Origin: an uncultured Geobacteraceae bacterium
Lineage (GTDB): Bacteria; Desulfobacterota; Desulfuromonadia; Geobacterales; Pseudopelobacteraceae
Assembly: GCA_903925005.1 (NCBI GenBank)
Contig: CAIYDX010000164.1
Coordinates: 1-35,340, forward strand
DNA: 35,340 nucleotides
Direction: 5' to 3'
Numbering within the stretch: the first letter of the stretch is position 1; every line of letters begins with the position of its first letter. This document shows, one piece after another, positions 8,826-17,872 of this stretch. The translations under genes were made by a program, and so were the position numbers. The notes beneath the pieces are model-generated. The model saw nothing but the letters and a program-made list of their open reading frames with translations. It made no database searches and was not told the origin of the DNA.

Positions 8826-9380
8826 ATGTTGCATTGTTCGCATTTTGTGACCGGTTTCGGAACCGGAACGGTGTATGCCTCCGATCAAGGGGTGGTGAGC
8901 GTTGAAATTCCGGATATGAGCCGGCACGAGACAGCCCAACTTTCTTCGATCTCTCCCGAATATGAACCTTCCGAAATATCCGATCTCGCGGCTGGTTTGC
9001 TGCTGAGATATTTTAACGGCGAACGCGTTGATTTTAACGATATTCCGGTGGTGCTTGGCGGAATGACACCTTTTCGGCAGAATGTCCTGAAAGTAATTCG
9101 CAACCTTGCGTTTGGTGAAATCTGCAGCTATGGCATGGTTGCGGAAGAGTGTGGTTCTCCTCGTGCGGCTCGGGCTGTCGGGGGGGCGTTGGCAGCAAAT
9201 CCTGTCCCGGTTATTATCCCCTGCCATCGGGTTGTCGCATCGAATGGCTTACTGACCGGATTTTCAGCTCCTGGGGGAGAGAGTACGAAAAGGGCGCTGT
9301 TAGAGATGGAAGGTGTTGAATTCAAAGGGTTGCTGGTAGTTACAAAACAGCTGGTTATTAACAGGCTCTCTCTCCGATAA
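8826..9380 (+). CDS. ogt: Methylated-DNA--protein-cysteine methyltransferase
   Basis: A suicide DNA-repair protein that transfers alkyl groups from O6-alkylguanine to its own cysteine. The acceptor is C133 in VIIPCHRVV, with the helix-turn-helix and arginine finger region in SPRAARAVGGALAANPVP just before it. Total length 184 residues fits Ogt/MGMT types; no AdaA metal domain is attached. I chose the ATG at 8826 because AAGAAGGG lies just upstream; an in-frame start inside murJ at 8775 is possible but less likely. The C-terminal extension after the domain (about 18 residues) is not conserved. Probably cotranscribed with murJ. Confidence 0.92.
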   Translation: MLHCSHFVTGFGTGTVYASDQGVVSVEIPDMSRHETAQLSSISPEYEPSEISDLAAGLLLRYFNGERVDFNDIPVVLGGMTPFRQNVLKVIRNLAFGEICSYGMVAEECGSPRAARAVGGALAANPVPVIIPCHRVVASNGLLTGFSAPGGESTKRALLEMEGVEFKGLLVVTKQLVINRLSLR

Positions 9381-9542
9381 AAATATTATTTTGTATGCAA
9401 ATAGAGCTTGACAGCGTAACCCCCCAATCTTGCTGTATACTGATGTAACTTACCGATATTATTAAATAATTACTCTGCGTAAAAAAAGGCATTTCGGATA
9501 AAACTCTTGCAAAAATATCACTTTTGGATGTCGTCAACACTG

Positions 9543-9576
9543 TTGTCCACAAGTTATCCACATTTTTTGTGGATAA
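9543..9576. other. DnaA-box cluster in a convergent intergenic gap
   Basis: Three DnaA boxes lie in 34 bases: TTGTCCACA (9543-9551, one mismatch), TTATCCACA (9554-9562, perfect) and its exact inverse TGTGGATAA (9568-9576), separated by five T. About 80-100 bp to the left is an AT-rich stretch (about 9450-9475). A small palindrome CTGTA-AA-TACAG follows at 9588-9599. The gap 9381-9617 separates the ends of two converging genes, so promoter function is not needed here. The layout resembles an origin or a DnaA-titration site. No T-run follows the inverted boxes, so it is not a standard terminator. Confidence 0.6.
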
Positions 9577-9617
9577 GAATAACAACCCTGTAAATACAGT
9601 GACATTGCAAAAACGCC

Positions 9618-10412
9618 TTACAATGTCCCCTCTTTTTCGGCACTCTTCGCCTTTTCCCATAGCAGATCCATCTCTTCAAGAGTGGCACGTTCCATCGGCA
9701 TTCCCTGGCCGAGCAGTTCCCCTTCGACATAGCTGAAACGCTTTTGAAAGCGGGTTATGGTTTTACGAAGAGCCTCTTCCGGATTGAGTGATAGAAATCT
9801 CCCCAGATTGGCAATGGCAAAAAGCAGGTCACCCAGCTCGTCTTCCATTCGGGATGGATTGCCCTCTGCCCATGCCTCTTCAAATTCATGCAGTTCTTCC
9901 ATAACCTTGGCAAAAACCTGATCCGCATGTTCCCAGTCAAAACCGACTCTTGAGGCTTTTTCGCTGATTTTATGAGCCTTCAGCAGTGCCGGAAGGTGGT
10001 TCGGAACCCCCGAAAGCGCCGACGGTCGTTCATCTCCCTTCTCCAGCCGTTTTATATTCTCCCAGCTCACGATCTGTTCATCACTGTTCTTTATCTCAAG
10101 ATCGCCGAATACATGCGGATGGCGTCTAATCAGCTTGTCACAGAGTGTGCTGACAATATCATCGATGGTGAAGTCGCCGGTCTCTTCAGCAATGGCGGCG
10201 TGAAAAACCGGCTGCAGGAGCAAATCTCCCAGCTCTTCCTTAAGATGCTGGGGAGACTTCTCGTCGATAGCTTCCATGACTTCGTAGGTCTCTTCCAGCA
10301 GGTAGCGGGTGAGGCTTTCATGAGTCTGTTCCGCGTCCCATGGGCATCCGCCTGGGGCGCGCAGCTTGCGCATAATGTTGACCAGCTGTTCGAATGTGTA
10401 TTGTCGGTTCAT
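9618..10412 (-). CDS. mazG: Nucleoside triphosphate pyrophosphohydrolase MazG
   Basis: MazG hydrolyses (deoxy)nucleoside triphosphates to monophosphates and pyrophosphate, a house-cleaning role linked to nutritional stress. The 264-residue protein has the two-domain E. coli-like build: the first MazG domain with E40-E41-x-x-E44 and E60-x-x-D63, and a second copy with ELHEFEEAWAEGNPSRMEDE. The N-terminal LRAPGGCPWDAEQTHESL is highly conserved. AAGGA lies 6-7 bases before the ATG. The upstream sensor kinase ends 17 bp before it on the same strand, so both may be one transcript. It faces the ogt gene across the DnaA-box gap. Confidence 0.95.
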   Translation of the reverse strand: MNRQYTFEQLVNIMRKLRAPGGCPWDAEQTHESLTRYLLEETYEVMEAIDEKSPQHLKEELGDLLLQPVFHAAIAEETGDFTIDDIVSTLCDKLIRRHPHVFGDLEIKNSDEQIVSWENIKRLEKGDERPSALSGVPNHLPALLKAHKISEKASRVGFDWEHADQVFAKVMEELHEFEEAWAEGNPSRMEDELGDLLFAIANLGRFLSLNPEEALRKTITRFQKRFSYVEGELLGQGMPMERATLEEMDLLWEKAKSAEKEGTL

Positions 10413-10429
10413 CGGGATTCCTTTATATT

Positions 10430-12748
10430 TTACTTCAAATTCACCATCAGCTTGACCCTCTCAATTAACTGTTCCACTGTAAAGGGCTTTCTCAGGAAAT
10501 TAACCTCTTCTTCCAGAGTGCCATCATGAATGACCACATCGCTGGTATAGCCGGAAATATAAAGCACCGACATGGTCGGACGTCTGTCCTGTAAACTCTC
10601 ATACAATTCCATCCCGTTCATTTCCGGCATGACCACATCTGTCAGCAATAGTTCGATCGTGCCGGTGAAAGATCGTTCAATTTCCAGGGCTTTCAGGGGA
10701 GAATCCGCTACCAGCACCGTGAATCCCTCTGATTCAAGCAGATCTACGGCCATCTCCCTCACCATGATATTGTCCTCAACCAGCAAGATGGTGGCGGAAG
10801 TGGAAACATGGGGCCTGTTATCGTCGGGGAGAGGCGAATAGTCGGCTTCGGGCATTTCATCGAGCGTTACCGGCAGGTAGATGAGAAATGAGGTGCCTTC
10901 TCCCAGATGGCTTCGGGTTTCGATGTATCCCTCATGCTGTTTGATGATACCATAGACCGTAGCCAGCCCCAATCCGGTTCCGTGGCCGATAGGCTTGGTC
11001 GTAAAGAACGGCTCGTAGATATGGCGCAGTGTCTCGTTGTCCATTCCGCAGCCGTTATCCTTGAATGCCAGAAGTATGTAGGAACCGGGCACCATGCCAT
11101 GATGCTGGCGTACGTATTCATCGTCGAGCAGCACATGTCCGGTAGCCACCGTGATGGTTCCGACTCCATTGATAGCATCCTGGGCATTTACGGTCAGGTT
11201 CAAGAGTACCTGTTCGATCTGACTGCGGTCAGCAAGAAGCCGTGCTCCTCCCGGTGCAAGTTTTATATCTATGGCGATGTTTTCCCGGATCGTACGGCGC
11301 ATGATATCCCGGAACGAATCAATAATTTCGTTCAGATCCAGCACCTCCATGCAGAGCATCTGCTTGCGGCCGAACGACAGCAGTTTCTGGGTAAGATCCT
11401 TGGCCTTATGCGCCGCAATAATAACTCCATCTACCCGCCGGAGCTGCGGGTGTTCCAGCGGCAATCCGCGCCTGACCATTTCGGCATAAACAAGAATCGG
11501 TGTCAGGAGGTTATTAAAGTCATGGGCAATTCCTCCCGCCAGCTGCCCTATCGCCTCGATCTTCTGAATATGCAAAAGCTGCTCTTCCAGTTTTTCTCTC
11601 AACTCCTCTTCGCGTACTCTTCCGATGGCAATGCTGGCCAGGTGAGCGGCCGACTCGATAAACTGGATTTCATCGTCCTTGGGAGCGCGAGGTTCGCGGT
11701 AGTACATGGCAAAAGTCCCAAGCAGCTCTCCATATGAAGAGAGCACCGGTACGGACCAGCAGGCGCGGAGTCCGGCTTCCTGTGCCGGTTTGAAACCTTT
11801 CCAGAACGGGTGTCCATCGATCTCTTCAATAATTACTCGGGTCTTCCGGAAGGCTGTTGTGCCGCAGGATCCCATCCCTTCCGCGATACGGAGGCCGTCC
11901 ACGGCCCTGTTGTAGAAATCCGGCAGGCTGGGGGCCGCGCCATGCAGCAGGTGCGTGCCGCCTTCGCCTGCCAGGAGCACGGAGCAGAGAGAACCGGCAT
12001 TCTCCTGTTCGACAAAGCGAACGATCTGTTCCAGCAGATCGGGAAGTGAGCTGCCGGTGGCCATCTTCTCCAGTATCCTGAGCCGTGTTTCGTCACGTAT
12101 TTCGTTGCGCTTGCGTTGCGAAATATCGCGCACAATGCTGAGAATCAGCGGTCGTCCGTCGCTCTCCATGGCACGGGCGTGGACTTCGATGGGTACTATA
12201 GTGCTGTCTTTGGCGAGATATGCCGACTCAAAAGTTGCATGACCGCGCTGCCGCAGCATCTGGAGATTGGGAAGGATCTTCTCGGCAAATTGTGGAGGTT
12301 CAATGTCGTGCAGTCTGATGCCGGTCAGTTCATCCTTGCTGTAGCCGGTCATGCTGCAGAGTGCCTGATTGAAATGGATCAGCCGACCATGTTCGTCCAG
12401 CTGGAGGATCGCATCGCTTGCGGCATCGATCTGGGCCGCCTTGATCCTGAGTTCTTCCTCCTGCTCATCGATAACCGAGCGGGTGCTCTGCAGGCTGTCC
12501 ATATGTTGAAACATGATCCTGGTCAGGATAACGATCACGAGGCACAGACCGATGGTCATGATCGACTGGAACATTGCATTTCTGCCCCAGGAGTCCAGAA
12601 TGTCTCCATCGTGAAGGGCATTATATTGAACATACATGCTCCAGCCCGATATGCAGACGACAGCGGCCAGTATAATGCCGACAAAATACATGATCCGGGA
12701 TTTGAGCTGTGGAATGGTTTCCGGCACGAGAGTTCCCTTTTTGTACAT
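10430..12748 (-). CDS. PAS-GAF hybrid sensor histidine kinase with receiver domain
   Basis: A 772-residue membrane sensor. Two membrane helices (about 19-41 and 58-80) enclose a very short periplasmic loop, so sensing is probably cytoplasmic. Then come a PAS domain (about 104-215), a GAF domain (about 230-380), a dimerisation domain with phospho-acceptor H409 in GGIAHDFNNLL, an ATPase domain (NLTVNAQDAI, DNGCGMD, GHGTGLGLATVYGI) and a C-terminal receiver with D704 in LLTDVVMPEMNG and the lysine of LRKPF. The kinase class resembles those paired with NtrC-like regulators. The start is uncertain: ATG at 12748 is chosen because the helix follows normally; a GTG at 12823 would add 25 residues. It is divergent from lpxD and upstream of mazG. 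Signal and target unknown. Confidence 0.85.
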   Translation of the reverse strand: MYKKGTLVPETIPQLKSRIMYFVGIILAAVVCISGWSMYVQYNALHDGDILDSWGRNAMFQSIMTIGLCLVIVILTRIMFQHMDSLQSTRSVIDEQEEELRIKAAQIDAASDAILQLDEHGRLIHFNQALCSMTGYSKDELTGIRLHDIEPPQFAEKILPNLQMLRQRGHATFESAYLAKDSTIVPIEVHARAMESDGRPLILSIVRDISQRKRNEIRDETRLRILEKMATGSSLPDLLEQIVRFVEQENAGSLCSVLLAGEGGTHLLHGAAPSLPDFYNRAVDGLRIAEGMGSCGTTAFRKTRVIIEEIDGHPFWKGFKPAQEAGLRACWSVPVLSSYGELLGTFAMYYREPRAPKDDEIQFIESAAHLASIAIGRVREEELREKLEEQLLHIQKIEAIGQLAGGIAHDFNNLLTPILVYAEMVRRGLPLEHPQLRRVDGVIIAAHKAKDLTQKLLSFGRKQMLCMEVLDLNEIIDSFRDIMRRTIRENIAIDIKLAPGGARLLADRSQIEQVLLNLTVNAQDAINGVGTITVATGHVLLDDEYVRQHHGMVPGSYILLAFKDNGCGMDNETLRHIYEPFFTTKPIGHGTGLGLATVYGIIKQHEGYIETRSHLGEGTSFLIYLPVTLDEMPEADYSPLPDDNRPHVSTSATILLVEDNIMVREMAVDLLESEGFTVLVADSPLKALEIERSFTGTIELLLTDVVMPEMNGMELYESLQDRRPTMSVLYISGYTSDVVIHDGTLEEEVNFLRKPFTVEQLIERVKLMVNLK

Positions 12749-12912
12749 CAGCCGCAACAGGCCTGATACATATCGAGCAATACAGTGAGGTCGATTATCT
12801 GCTAACTGGCCAAAAAAATACACCCATTTTTTAATTATGTGCTACTTTATTGACCGGTTTTATAAGCTACCGGCGACTGCGGCGTTTAGAACTCGCCCGA
12901 AAGGAAACAGAT

Positions 12913-13950
12913 GTGAGCAAAACCCTACAGGAATTGGCTAATCACCTTGGAGGACATGTTATAGGAGACCCCTCCGTATGCATCACGGGCCTCGGGACTC
13001 TTGATTCCGCGACTGAGGGGCAGATTACCTTTCTCGCCAATCCGCGCTACGCTGCCAAGGTCGAAACAACCGCGGCATCGGCCATTGTTCTGCCGGCGTC
13101 GTCGGAAACCTTTGGCCGAAATGTGATCGTGGTTGATAATCCTTACCTGGCTTTTGCCAGGTTGCTAACGCTGTTCACCAGCCGTCCGCGCCGCGCCAAA
13201 GGGATCATGTCGGGATCTTTCGTCGGCGAAGGGGTCGCCATTGGCATAGAGCCATCCATCTATCCTGGGGTCACAATTGCCGACGGTGTCCGTCTCGGCG
13301 ACCGCGTTACGCTGCATCCAGGCGTCACTCTCTATGAAGGGGTCGTTCTTGGTGATGATGTCACGCTGCATTCAGGGGTCTCAATCCGGGAAGGGTGCCG
13401 GATCGGCAACCGCGTCACGATCCACAACGGCACGGTTATCGGCAGCGACGGATTCGGCTATGCCCCGAACGGTCCCTCCTGGTTCAAGATCCCGCAGATC
13501 GGTAATGTCGTGATCGAGGACGATGTGGAGATCGGTGCCAACACGACCGTGGATCGGGCTGCCCTGGAGACGACTCTCATCGGTCGCGGCAGCAAGATCG
13601 ACAACCTAGTGCAGGTGGCCCATAACTGCCGGATCGGTGAGAACTGTATCCTGGTGGCTCAGGTCGGTATCGCCGGAAGCGTTACGCTGGGAAAACATGT
13701 TACGATGGGTGGCCAGGCGGGAATTGCCGATCATGTCACGATTGGTGACAATGCCATGGTATCCGGTCAATCCGGCGTATTCAACAGTGTCGCGGCCGGG
13801 GCGGTTGTGAGCGGCACACCGGCCATACCGCACAAAGTGCGCCTGAAATGCGCCGCGGTATATCCATACCTGCCGGAAATGCGCAGCACGCTTACCAAAC
13901 TGGCAAAGCGGATGAGAAAGGTCGAGGAGCAGCTTGAACTTTCCGAGTAA
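12913..13950 (+). CDS. lpxD: UDP-3-O-acylglucosamine N-acyltransferase
   Basis: LpxD adds the N-linked 3-hydroxyacyl chain in lipid A synthesis, using acyl-ACP, in the cytoplasm. The 345-residue protein has the N-terminal uridine-binding domain followed by a long left-handed beta-helix built of hexapeptide repeats (about 100-310). The catalytic base is H237 in [12 protein letters not shown], and the conserved GSDGFGYAP lies earlier in the helix. GTG at 12913 is chosen because AAGGA sits 7 bases upstream; an in-frame TTG at 12850 would add 21 basic residues not expected for the family. No lpxA, fabZ or bamA/skp neighbours are present, so this may be a second or relocated copy. A hairpin separates it from aroC. 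Confidence 0.93.
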   Translation: MSKTLQELANHLGGHVIGDPSVCITGLGTLDSATEGQITFLANPRYAAKVETTAASAIVLPASSETFGRNVIVVDNPYLAFARLLTLFTSRPRRAKGIMSGSFVGEGVAIGIEPSIYPGVTIADGVRLGDRVTLHPGVTLYEGVVLGDDVTLHSGVSIREGCRIGNRVTIHNGTVIGSDGFGYAPNGPSWFKIPQIGNVVIEDDVEIGANTTVDRAALETTLIGRGSKIDNLVQVAHNCRIGENCILVAQVGIAGSVTLGKHVTMGGQAGIADHVTIGDNAMVSGQSGVFNSVAAGAVVSGTPAIPHKVRLKCAAVYPYLPEMRSTLTKLAKRMRKVEEQLELSE

Positions 13951-14054
13951 GATGCCGCCAGCCGAACTACATGGATAACCGGCACATCCGTTTTTACACG
14001 ACTCGAAAACACCCTCTTTTATCTTGCCGTAATCGGCTCATAAATGCTACTTTG

Positions 14055-14087
14055 CCTCCGCTTTGAATCATCTGCGGAGGTTTTTTT
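14055..14087 (+). promoter_or_regulatory. Hairpin with T-run overlapping the aroC ribosome binding site
   Basis: CCTCCGC (14055-14061) and GCGGAGG (14074-14080) form a perfect 7-bp stem with a 12-base loop, followed by seven T (14081-14087) that run straight into the GTG start of aroC. It therefore has the form of an intrinsic terminator for lpxD. The GGAGG needed for aroC translation is the 3' arm of the same stem, so folding would also hide the ribosome binding site. Regulation is inferred, not shown. Confidence 0.8.
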
Positions 14088-15248
14088 GTGAGCAAATTTC
14101 GTTATCTGACGGCGGGCGAGTCGCATGGCCCTCAGTTGAGTGCAATTATTGAAGGTCTGCCGGCCGGAGTACATCTTTCCGCGCAGACGTTGAATCACGA
14201 TCTGTCACGGCGGCAGCAGGGGTACGGCCGTGGCGGTCGGATGAAGATCGAAAAGGATACCGCTCAACTGCTCTCCGGAGTGCGTTGGGGGGAAACAATC
14301 GGATCACCGGTGACCCTGGTGGTTGAGAACCGCGACTGGAAGAACTGGTCCGAAAAGATGTCGACGCTCGCCGAGCATCGCGACGACTCGAGTGCGGTGA
14401 CCAGGCCGCGTCCCGGTCATGCCGATCTCTCCGGCGTGCTGAAATATCACCTGGATGATGTACGCAACGTACTGGAACGCTCAAGCGCCCGTGAAACGGC
14501 GGTCCGCGTGGCTGTAGGCGGAGTGGCGAAGGCGCTTTTGGCCGAGCTTGGCATCAGAGTGGGAGGCTTCGTAACGGAGCTTGGAGGAATCAGCGCCACC
14601 GTCCCGGAAGAGCCGCTGGAAACGCTCTGGCAGCGCGCGGGATCCTCGGAAACGTTCTGCTGCGATCCGGCGGCGGAAGCAGGTATGAAGCTGGCGATCG
14701 ATGCGGCAAAGTCGAGCGGCGACACCTTGGGAGGCGTTGTTGAAGTGCAGGTGATCGGCGTTCCCCCCGGACTTGGCAGTTATGTCCAGTGGGATCGCAA
14801 GCTGGACGCGCGTCTTGCGATGGCGTTGATGAGCATACAGGCGATCAAAGGGGTCGAGGTCGGCATCGGCTTTGATGCCGCCCGCAGGCCCGGTTCCCGC
14901 GTGCATGACGAAATATTTTTTGATGACGGCTATCGACGCAACAGCAACAATGCAGGCGGGATCGAAGGGGGAATGTCGAATGGCGAGCCCATTATCGTGA
15001 GGGCCGCCATGAAGCCGATTCCGACGCTTTACACTCCGCTCCGCTCGGTCGATATGCGTACGCATGAGCCGTTCGAGGCTACCGTCGAGCGTTCGGACAC
15101 CTGCGCCGTGCCGGCGGCCCTGGTGGTGGCCGAAGCGGTTGTAGCAATCGAAATTGCCGACGCGTTGCTGGAGAAGTTCGGCGGTGATTCGATCGTTGAA
15201 ATACGGCGCAACATGGATGGATATCGGGAACAGATTCGCAATGCCTGA
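14088..15248 (+). CDS. aroC: Chorismate synthase
   Basis: Chorismate synthase uses reduced FMN to eliminate phosphate from EPSP, giving chorismate, the branch point to aromatic amino acids, menaquinone and folate. The 386-residue protein starts [20 protein letters not shown], with the conserved H13; the FMN/substrate motifs [17 protein letters not shown] and the [14 protein letters not shown] stretch with its conserved arginine and acidic residue are present, as is [13 protein letters not shown]. Translation starts at GTG 14088, with GGAGG inside a hairpin. It heads a compact shikimate operon and overlaps aroK by 8 bases. Downstream genes mqnA and trpE/trpG use its product. Confidence 0.97.
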   Translation: MSKFRYLTAGESHGPQLSAIIEGLPAGVHLSAQTLNHDLSRRQQGYGRGGRMKIEKDTAQLLSGVRWGETIGSPVTLVVENRDWKNWSEKMSTLAEHRDDSSAVTRPRPGHADLSGVLKYHLDDVRNVLERSSARETAVRVAVGGVAKALLAELGIRVGGFVTELGGISATVPEEPLETLWQRAGSSETFCCDPAAEAGMKLAIDAAKSSGDTLGGVVEVQVIGVPPGLGSYVQWDRKLDARLAMALMSIQAIKGVEVGIGFDAARRPGSRVHDEIFFDDGYRRNSNNAGGIEGGMSNGEPIIVRAAMKPIPTLYTPLRSVDMRTHEPFEATVERSDTCAVPAALVVAEAVVAIEIADALLEKFGGDSIVEIRRNMDGYREQIRNA

Positions 15249-15762
15249 GCGGCCGTTGATACTGACTGGGTTCATGGGGAGCGGCAAGAGTTCTGTCGGC
15301 AGGGTTCTAGCGAAACGGCTCGGCTGCCGGTTTATCGATCTTGACGCCGAAATTGTAGCGGCGGCAGGATGTTCGATCAACGATATTTTTGCCCGAGACG
15401 GCGAACAGGCGTTTCGTTTGCTGGAGAGTTCCATGCTCGAACAGGTCCTGTCGGCGGGGAAGGGGTGTGTGCTTGCCACCGGCGGCGGCGCGGTGATTTC
15501 CGCGCAAAATCGCTCACTGATGCGGAGCCGTGGGGTGATCATTAACCTGAATGTGACGCTGGACCAGGTGTTGGCCCGTCTGAAAGGGAGCAGTGACCGG
15601 CCTCTGCTGGCTGGTGACGATGCCGCGCTGCGCGCAACCGCGTTGATGGATGAACGTGAACAATTTTATGCCGACGCCGATATTAGAATTGACACGGATG
15701 GTAAATCCGTGGAAGATGTTTCGGCAGAGATTCTGTGCCGTTTGAAGGGGTTTTTTGAGTGA
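15241..15762 (+). CDS. aroK: Shikimate kinase
   Basis: Phosphorylates shikimate at the 3-hydroxyl with ATP. The 173-residue protein has the P-loop GFMGSGKSS (about residues 10-18), the DLDAEI motif that contacts magnesium and shikimate, and the ATGGGAVIS segment typical of the family. The lid region SDRPLL follows. The ATG at 15241 lies within the end of aroC (8-base overlap), which indicates translational coupling, and a GTGA overlap joins its stop to aroB. An upstream in-frame start at 15154 would lie deep in aroC and is rejected. Confidence 0.96.
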   Translation: MPERPLILTGFMGSGKSSVGRVLAKRLGCRFIDLDAEIVAAAGCSINDIFARDGEQAFRLLESSMLEQVLSAGKGCVLATGGGAVISAQNRSLMRSRGVIINLNVTLDQVLARLKGSSDRPLLAGDDAALRATALMDEREQFYADADIRIDTDGKSVEDVSAEILCRLKGFFE

Positions 15763-16838
15763 GCGTACTCTCCGTTAATCTTGCCGAAAACAGTTATGAT
15801 ATTGTCATAGAACGGGGCGCTCTCGCTTCGCTTGGCCGGCGTTGTCGCGATGTCGGGCTGAAGGGGCTGGCGGCGGTCATTTCAAACCGGGCTGTTGCCG
15901 GATTGTATGGCGCCGTAGTGCAGGAATCCCTGGAAGCCGCCGGTTACAGTGTGGCGCGTATAGAAATGCCTGACGGCGAGGAGTACAAAAACAGTACGAC
16001 GCTGAATCGTATCTATGATGATCTTCTTGATGTCGGGGTTGATCGCGGCTCTTTCATTGTTGCGCTTGGCGGCGGTGTCGTGGGGGACGTGGCCGGTTAT
16101 GCCGCCGCGACATGGATGCGGGGAATCCCTTTCGTTCAGGTGCCGACTACACTGTTAGCCCAGGTTGACAGCAGTGTCGGCGGCAAGACCGGTATCGATC
16201 ACCCCAAGGGGAAAAATCTGATCGGCGCTTTTTATCAACCGCGCCTTGTGCTGATCGATGTGGATACGTTATCCACGCTGGATCAGCGTCAGTATCGTGC
16301 CGGACTTGCCGAAGTCATTAAATACGGCGTTGCTGTCGATCCTGCGTTTTTTGCCTACGTGGAGGCAAATGTCTCTGCAATCCTGGCTATGGACCCGGAT
16401 GTCCTGATAGAGGTTATCCTGCAATCGTGTCACTTAAAGGCGCAGGTGGTGGAGTTGGATGAAAAGGAAGGCGGTTTGCGGGCGATCCTTAATTACGGGC
16501 ACACGCTCGGTCATGCTTTTGAATCTCTTTCAGGCTATCGCGTCATGGTGCATGGCGAGGCGGTGGCGATAGGGATGGTGTTGGCGGCGCGAGTTTCGGT
16601 TGCCGAAGGGCTCTGCAGCCAAGACGATCTGGCGCGGATTTCCGCTCTTATTTCCCGGTGCGGGCTGCCGGTTGAGATTCCCACTTTTGACCGTCAGCTG
16701 CTTTTGGATGCCGTTGCCGCCGACAAAAAATCCAAAAGCGGTCTGATTACCTTTATTTGTAACAGTGGCATCGGCATGTATGCCATGTCGCATCATACTC
16801 CCGAAGAGCTGCTCGTACTGAGCGGGCTGGAGGCGTGA
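15759..16838 (+). CDS. aroB: 3-dehydroquinate synthase
   Basis: AroB converts DAHP to 3-dehydroquinate, using NAD and a divalent metal. The 359-residue length is normal. The NAD-binding GGGVVGDVAGYAAATWMRG, the VPTTLLAQVDSSVGGKTGID block and the metal ligands in GLAEVIKYG, NYGHTLGHAFE and VMVHGEAVAIGM are intact. The GTG start shares four bases (GTGA) with the aroK stop. A TPR-protein gene starts 2 bases after its stop. Enzymes for the other steps (aroA, aroE, DAHP synthase) are not in this window. Confidence 0.97.
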   Translation: MSVLSVNLAENSYDIVIERGALASLGRRCRDVGLKGLAAVISNRAVAGLYGAVVQESLEAAGYSVARIEMPDGEEYKNSTTLNRIYDDLLDVGVDRGSFIVALGGGVVGDVAGYAAATWMRGIPFVQVPTTLLAQVDSSVGGKTGIDHPKGKNLIGAFYQPRLVLIDVDTLSTLDQRQYRAGLAEVIKYGVAVDPAFFAYVEANVSAILAMDPDVLIEVILQSCHLKAQVVELDEKEGGLRAILNYGHTLGHAFESLSGYRVMVHGEAVAIGMVLAARVSVAEGLCSQDDLARISALISRCGLPVEIPTFDRQLLLDAVAADKKSKSGLITFICNSGIGMYAMSHHTPEELLVLSGLEA

Positions 16839-16840
16839 CC

Positions 16841-17872
16841 ATGCAGGAGTCAGCTTCATTCCGGACGGAAATTGAAAGCCTTGAGGATCAGCTTGCCGAA
16901 ACGCCGGACTCGTTCTGCTTCGCCAGGCTGTCGGAGGCCTACCTCAAAATGGGGCAGATCGATGATGCCCTTCGTGTCGCGCGTCTCGGAGTAACGAAAC
17001 ATCCACGCTATCTCTCCGGCCAAAAAGCTCTTTCTCTGGCGTGCCATGCCAAGGGGTTGGATGATGAGGCTCTGGCCGCTTTAGAGCTGATTACCGACGC
17101 GGTGCCCGAGGATGTGACGTCTCAAAAACTGCTGGGACGACTCTATGCCGCAGCGGGTAATCAGGATGCCGCCTGCCGGTCATTCCGTACGGCGCTCGAA
17201 TTTGCGCCGGATGATCCGGAGTGCGGAATAGAGCTTGAAGCGCTGGCACGCCCGTCAGTCATGACGGAAGCCGCATTCGGACCGGATGGATACGAAGAAG
17301 AGGAAGAAGAGATTATCGAGGATCTTGAGATATATGAAGAGATCGATATTCTGGAAGATTATGAAGGGGAATCGGAATCGGAATTCCTGTCCCAGGAGAC
17401 TCCCCCCGAGTCGGATGTTGCCACTGCTTCACATAATGATGATCCGCTCTCGACCGTCACCCTCGCGGAACTTTATGTCAGACAGGGATATATAAATAAG
17501 GCGCTTGATATATATCGTGCCCTTCTGGCCGATAACCCAGCTGATTTGGCCATGGCGGCGCGGGTAGACGAGCTTGAAGCTCTGGAAACCGGCGGATCAA
17601 AACCGGAATCGGAAGATGACTCTGCTTTTGATGAGGATGCCGTCGATGATCCCGATTTCAGTATGCTGTTCGAAACAGCTGCTCATGAAGCCGGGACAAC
17701 TGCGAACCTGGATGCTGTTGCACTCCCTGATGGTGAAGATCGGCAGGCAGATGCAGCTTTCACTGACAGCGAGAGTACTGTTTCTTCGCAACCTCAAGCC
17801 GGTTCGGGCAATGCTCTTGCCACGCTTGACGGGTGGCTTGAAAATGTCGGGAAGATCAAGTCATGTCACTGA
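16841..17872 (+). CDS. Acidic TPR protein in the shikimate operon
   Basis: A 343-residue soluble protein with no signal peptide. Tetratricopeptide-like helices occupy about residues 25-127 and again 205-235 (LAELYVRQGYINKALDIYRALL). Between them is a strongly acidic linker (about 151-180, rich in Glu and Asp), and a second acidic low-complexity stretch lies near 250-320. The C-terminus ends with a short amphipathic LATLDGWLENVGKIK. TPRs mediate protein-protein contacts; no enzyme is implied. ATG at 16841 is chosen because GGAGG lies 7 bases upstream. The stop lies 10 bases inside the following LC7 gene, so the two are probably made together and may interact. Function unknown. Confidence 0.75.
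   Translation: MQESASFRTEIESLEDQLAETPDSFCFARLSEAYLKMGQIDDALRVARLGVTKHPRYLSGQKALSLACHAKGLDDEALAALELITDAVPEDVTSQKLLGRLYAAAGNQDAACRSFRTALEFAPDDPECGIELEALARPSVMTEAAFGPDGYEEEEEEIIEDLEIYEEIDILEDYEGESESEFLSQETPPESDVATASHNDDPLSTVTLAELYVRQGYINKALDIYRALLADNPADLAMAARVDELEALETGGSKPESEDDSAFDEDAVDDPDFSMLFETAAHEAGTTANLDAVALPDGEDRQADAAFTDSESTVSSQPQAGSGNALATLDGWLENVGKIKSCH

Noticed and set aside
9408-9441. TTGACA and TATACT as a promoter in the ogt-mazG gap
   Set aside because: Spacing is 22 bases and no gene starts downstream in that direction.
9554-9576. The inverted DnaA boxes as a transcription terminator hairpin
   Set aside because: The arms pair, but no T-run follows on either strand, and the arms match the DnaA consensus exactly.
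9381-9617. Calling the gap a definite chromosomal origin
   Set aside because: No dnaA, dnaN or other origin-linked gene is nearby, and the flanking genes converge rather than diverge.
12749-12823. A 25-residue N-terminal extension of the PAS-GAF kinase from a GTG
   Set aside because: No Shine-Dalgarno is visible there and the extension adds nothing recognisable, but the true start remains uncertain.
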